This document shows, one piece after another, positions 43,188 through 45,772 of a DNA stretch of 45,772 bases (positions within the stretch are counted from its first letter, which is position 1; the number at the start of each line of letters is the position of its first letter). The notes below the pieces were generated by a model that saw only the letters and a program-made list of their open reading frames with translations, was not told the DNA's origin and ran no database searches. Both the position numbers and the translations under genes were made by a program. Source of the stretch: an uncultured Clostridia bacterium (lineage in GTDB: Bacteria > Bacillota > Clostridia > Christensenellales > CAG-917); NCBI GenBank assembly GCA_944363035.1, contig CALVTS010000013.1, positions 1 to 45,772 on the forward strand. The letters are read 5' to 3'.

Positions 43188-44522
43188 TTATTGCAGTTCG
43201 TAATGAGTGCGGATGAAGAGGTCTATGCTCCTTGCGGCAAAGTCTGCCAAGAAGGGGTCTTTGCTTTCTGTCATGATCCTGAGCTTGGGTTCGGTGCCGC
43301 TCGGGCGCAACATCACCCGTCCTCCCTCGCCCATAATACCCTCTACGGCGGCGACGTATCTCAAAAGAGATGAGTCCGTCGCGATCTCCCTTTTCCTTGC
43401 TGTGAGGATGTCCGCGTTGCGCTGTGGATAGACGGGATACGCCGCAAGAGAGGAAAGCGGTCTCCCTTCCCGAAGCATGACGGCGGCAAGCGCCGCGCCC
43501 GCATACACCCCGTCTCCCGTGGGCAGGAAGTCCCCGAGGATGATGTGCCCCGATTGCTCGCCCCCCAACGAATAGCCGTTTTCGGACATACAGCGCGTGA
43601 CGTTGTGGTCGCCGATGTCCGTGCGCACGAGAGCTATCCCCCTCTCGGCAAGGGCGCGCTCCGCCCCCAGGTTGGTGTGCAACGTCCCCACCGCCGCGGA
43701 AAGAGGGAGAGATCCTCTCTTTTTCATCGTACACGCGAGGACGAAGAGTATGCCGTCCCCGTTGACGGTCTCGCCGTTTTCGTCGCAGGCGATCACGCGG
43801 TCGGCGTCGCCGTCAAAGGAGAGACCGAGGGACGCGCCCGTGCGCAACACCTCCTTTGCCGCGACTTCGGGGTGCAACGCTCCCCGTCCTTCGTTGATGT
43901 GCGCACCCTCCCGCGAGCAGTAAAGCGCGCGCACGTCCGCTCCCAGCCTCTCGAACACCTCGGGCGCAGTTTCGCTCCCGCCTCCGTCTGCGCAGTCCAG
44001 CACGACTTTGAGCCCGTCCAACCTGCCTATACGTCCGCAAATATTTGAGATATAAGCCTCTTTGAGCCCGTCCGAGGGGAGGACGCTCCCTCTCGTCGGA
44101 GCGTAATTCGGCTTTTGGTCCGCGATGTGAGCCTCGATGACGGCTTCCTCCGCCGAGGAGAGCTTCCTGCCGTCGCCGCCGAACACCTTTATCCCGTTGT
44201 AGCGGGGAGGATTGTGGGAGGCTGAGACCATCACGCCGCTCGACGCGCCGATAAACCGCGTGACGAACGCCACGCAGGGCGTGGTGGCGATCCCGAGGTC
44301 TATGACGTTGCCTCCCGCCGCAAGAGCGCCCTCGGCGATAGCGCGCGCGAGCTCCTCTCCGCTCGGGCGGGTATCCCTGCCGATGACGACGACCCCTCCT
44401 TTTGCCGACATCCCCAGGCTGTTGCCCGCGAGCATGGCAAGACCGTCGGTGAGATCCTCGCCGTACACCCCTCTTATGCCGTCCGTCCCGAAATAGCGCT
44501 TGCGCTCCTGAGAAAATTTCAT
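43188..44522 (-). CDS. glmM: Phosphoglucosamine mutase
   Basis: 444 residues from the ATG at 44522. YFGTDGIRG, the phosphoserine loop GVMVSASHNPPRYNGIK near 95, the metal-binding DGDADR near 235, the sugar-binding GGEQSGHI near 320 and the phosphate-binding RPSGTEPKLRI near 412 are all present. It interconverts glucosamine-6-P and glucosamine-1-P for UDP-GlcNAc and wall synthesis, opposing nagB in the same region. A TATACT ends 5 bases before the ATG but its -35 is poor, so this may be another leaderless start. Confidence 0.96.
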   Translation of the reverse strand: MKFSQERKRYFGTDGIRGVYGEDLTDGLAMLAGNSLGMSAKGGVVVIGRDTRPSGEELARAIAEGALAAGGNVIDLGIATTPCVAFVTRFIGASSGVMVSASHNPPRYNGIKVFGGDGRKLSSAEEAVIEAHIADQKPNYAPTRGSVLPSDGLKEAYISNICGRIGRLDGLKVVLDCADGGGSETAPEVFERLGADVRALYCSREGAHINEGRGALHPEVAAKEVLRTGASLGLSFDGDADRVIACDENGETVNGDGILFVLACTMKKRGSLPLSAAVGTLHTNLGAERALAERGIALVRTDIGDHNVTRCMSENGYSLGGEQSGHIILGDFLPTGDGVYAGAALAAVMLREGRPLSSLAAYPVYPQRNADILTARKREIATDSSLLRYVAAVEGIMGEGGRVMLRPSGTEPKLRIMTESKDPFLADFAARSIDLFIRTHYELQ

Positions 44523-44683
44523 AGCGCAGTATATTCTCTTAGCAAAAAATCGGTGCGTACGTCGAGCTCGGCGAGGACGCGGCGCGAAGAAACATCCGAG
44601 GCCTCGAACACGTCGGAGAGTCCCCCGACAACGAGAGCTTTTTTTCTGTCGCCGAAATTTTTTGAAAATTTTTGCAAAACCTA

Positions 44684-44711
44684 TTGACAAAGGGGAGGGA
44701 AGTGTTACAAT
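44684..44711 (+). promoter_or_regulatory. hsp20 promoter
   Basis: Perfect TTGACA (44684-44689), 16-base spacer, TACAAT (44706-44711). The predicted start falls inside the CIRCE-like operator. Confidence 0.85.
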
Positions 44712-44712
44712 G

Positions 44713-44739
44713 TTAGCAGTCGGAGCGATAGAGTGCTAA
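44713..44739. promoter_or_regulatory. CIRCE-like operator (HrcA site)
   Basis: TTAGCAGTC, 9 bases, GAGTGCTAA; the consensus is TTAGCACTC-N9-GAGTGCTAA, so there is one mismatch. It overlaps the transcription start of hsp20, consistent with repression by HrcA and release on heat shock. Confidence 0.88.
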
Positions 44740-44811
44740 CAGACGATAGGCGCGAGTGCCAACGTCCCGAGCGAGGCGCTTCCCGACAATAAAGACAAGG
44801 AGCATACGACA

Positions 44812-45246
44812 ATGAAGAACTATCTCACCGGTTATAACAGAAACAATAATGCGTTCGATCTCATCGACAATGCTTTTGACGATTTCTTCCGCCCGCTGTT
44901 TTACGACGCGAAGCTGGATTCCATGAAGACGGACATCCGCGAGACCAAGGATTCCTACATCCTGGACGTCGAGATGCCCGGTTTCGACAAGGAGGATATC
45001 TCCCTCGAGGTCGAGGACGGCTATCTCACCATCCGCGCGGACAAAAAGGAGAAGGAAGAGGACGACAAGGCGGAACATCGCTACGTCAGAAAGGAGCGTA
45101 GCGTCTCCTGCCAGAGAAGTTATTATATCGGCGACACCGAAGAGGACACCATCAAAGCCAAGTACGACAAAGGCGTCCTCACCGTCACCCTCCCCAAGAA
45201 AGAGGAGAAAAAGCCCGAGGCAAAGCGTAACATCACCATTGAGTGA
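44812..45246 (+). CDS. hsp20: Small heat shock protein, Hsp20/alpha-crystallin family
   Basis: 144 residues. The N-terminal arm (about 1-38) contains FDDFF. The alpha-crystallin domain runs from MKTDIRETKDSYILDVEMPG to GVLTVTLPK (the conserved GVL-x-hydrophobic motif near 122). A short Lys/Glu-rich tail ends in NITIE, with an I-x-I-type motif that docks subunits. It is an ATP-independent holdase that binds unfolding proteins. AAGGAG precedes the ATG by about 10 bases, and the leader is about 95 bases. Confidence 0.94.
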   Translation: MKNYLTGYNRNNNAFDLIDNAFDDFFRPLFYDAKLDSMKTDIRETKDSYILDVEMPGFDKEDISLEVEDGYLTIRADKKEKEEDDKAEHRYVRKERSVSCQRSYYIGDTEEDTIKAKYDKGVLTVTLPKKEEKKPEAKRNITIE

Positions 45247-45247
45247 G

Positions 45248-45414
45248 GGCAAGCGCCCGAGAGGGTAACAAACACGCCCGAGAGCAATTCTTTTCGGCGC
45301 TTTTGCACAGCCGTAACTTGACAATATGTATACTATTGTCTGCGTTCCGCCCGTGCAACATCATCCGAAAATCTCTTGCTCTCGGGCGTATTTTTACCCT
45401 CTCGGGCGCTTGCC
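45248..45414. repeat. Inverted-repeat element holding the core of the MITE family
   Basis: GGCAAGCGCCCGAGAGGGTA on the left faces its reverse complement on the right, and an inner ACGCCCGAGAGCAA faces TTGCTCTCGGGCGT. Between them is a ~110-base segment (TTCTTTTCGGCGCTTTTGCACA ... CATCATCCGAAAATCTC, given here in part) that also forms the left half of elements A, B and C, without their 28-bp ends. This indicates nested or modular elements. Confidence 0.7.
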
Positions 45415-45772
45415 TTTCTGACACTTATAAAAAGGGATTCGTATATATCTTCGGCGGCGGTATGTAATTTCCCTGCGCCGATTTGAGGCTCCGCCGTCCG
45501 CAACTCGAACAAAAATCTTTTGCTCTCGGGCGTATTCTTACCCTCTCGGGCGCTTGCCTTTCTGACACTTATAAAAAGGGTTCGTATATGTTCGCGGCGG
45601 CAGTATGCCAATATCCTTGCGCCGATTTGAGGCTCCGCCGTCCGCAACTCGAACAATGATCTCTTGCTCTCGGGCGTGTTTTTACCCTCCCGGGCGCTTG
45701 CCTTTTCTGACAGTTATAAAAAGGGATTCGTATATATCCTCGGCGGCGGTATGTAATATCCCTGCGCCGATT
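45377..45772. repeat. 144-bp tandem repeat running off the window
   Basis: TGCTCTCGGGCGT recurs at 45377, 45521 and 45665, exactly 144 bases apart. Each unit contains CCTC(T/C)CGGGCGCTTGCC, TTATAAAAAGGG and GCGCCGATTTGAGGCTCCGC. Units differ at a few positions. About 2.75 units are visible. No gene is seen. Confidence 0.85.

Overview
The window reads as chromosome of an endospore-forming member of the Firmicutes (class Clostridia), probably uncultured, with fairly high coding GC. The evidence is a gerA/gerB/gerC germinant-receptor operon, a yyaC-type sporulation gene, chromosomal parA/parB (soj/spo0J) with parS sites, dnaA, dnaN, recF and rsmG close together, a CIRCE-like operator and TTGACA/TATAAT promoters. 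The taxonomic placement below class is inference.

Layout. 1-8100: a germination cassette (GtrA-like protein, gerA, gerB, gerC, an alpha/beta hydrolase, a signal peptidase) enclosed by a ~240-bp inverted repeat with 32-bp tandem repeats inside each arm. 8100-8830: repeat and hairpin debris. 8832-19461: a geranylgeranyl-reductase-type flavoprotein, yyaC, ftsH, cysE-cysS, then a CvpA-like protein followed by a 1035-residue membrane-anchored protein of unknown function. 19547-21195: a small membrane protein and tRNA-Asn(GTT), with two partial copies of the tRNA 3' end and two identical 159-bp elements bounded by 16-bp inverted repeats. 21279-28851: a heavy-metal permease and recF (minus), dnaA (plus), dnaN (minus), parA-parB (plus), rsmG (minus). 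28841-32052: an MFS transporter, an MTA/SAH nucleosidase and a maltose-type O-acetyltransferase. 32053-39845: 7.8 kb with no convincing gene, carrying four parS sites, a family of short elements with 28-bp terminal inverted repeats, a 271-bp tandem repeat and an orphan terminator. 39846-45246: an SPL-family radical SAM protein, nagB with an odd acidic tail, a diacylglycerol-kinase-family protein, glmM and an hsp20 gene under a CIRCE-like operator. The right edge runs into a 144-bp tandem repeat.

How it fits together. This looks like the chromosome origin/partition region. ParB should load at the parS cluster near 37.1-37.6 kb and ParA would act with it. The plus strand changes from strongly C-rich to strongly G-rich at about 36.5-37.0 kb, beside the parS cluster. 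This suggests that replication starts in the gene-free region about 13 kb from dnaA, not beside dnaA, whose usual neighbours are present but inverted (recF divergent, dnaN convergent). Several genes, including dnaA and parA, have a -10 hexamer ending 6-7 bases before the ATG, so they are probably transcribed without a leader. The gene-free region also collects non-autonomous mobile elements.
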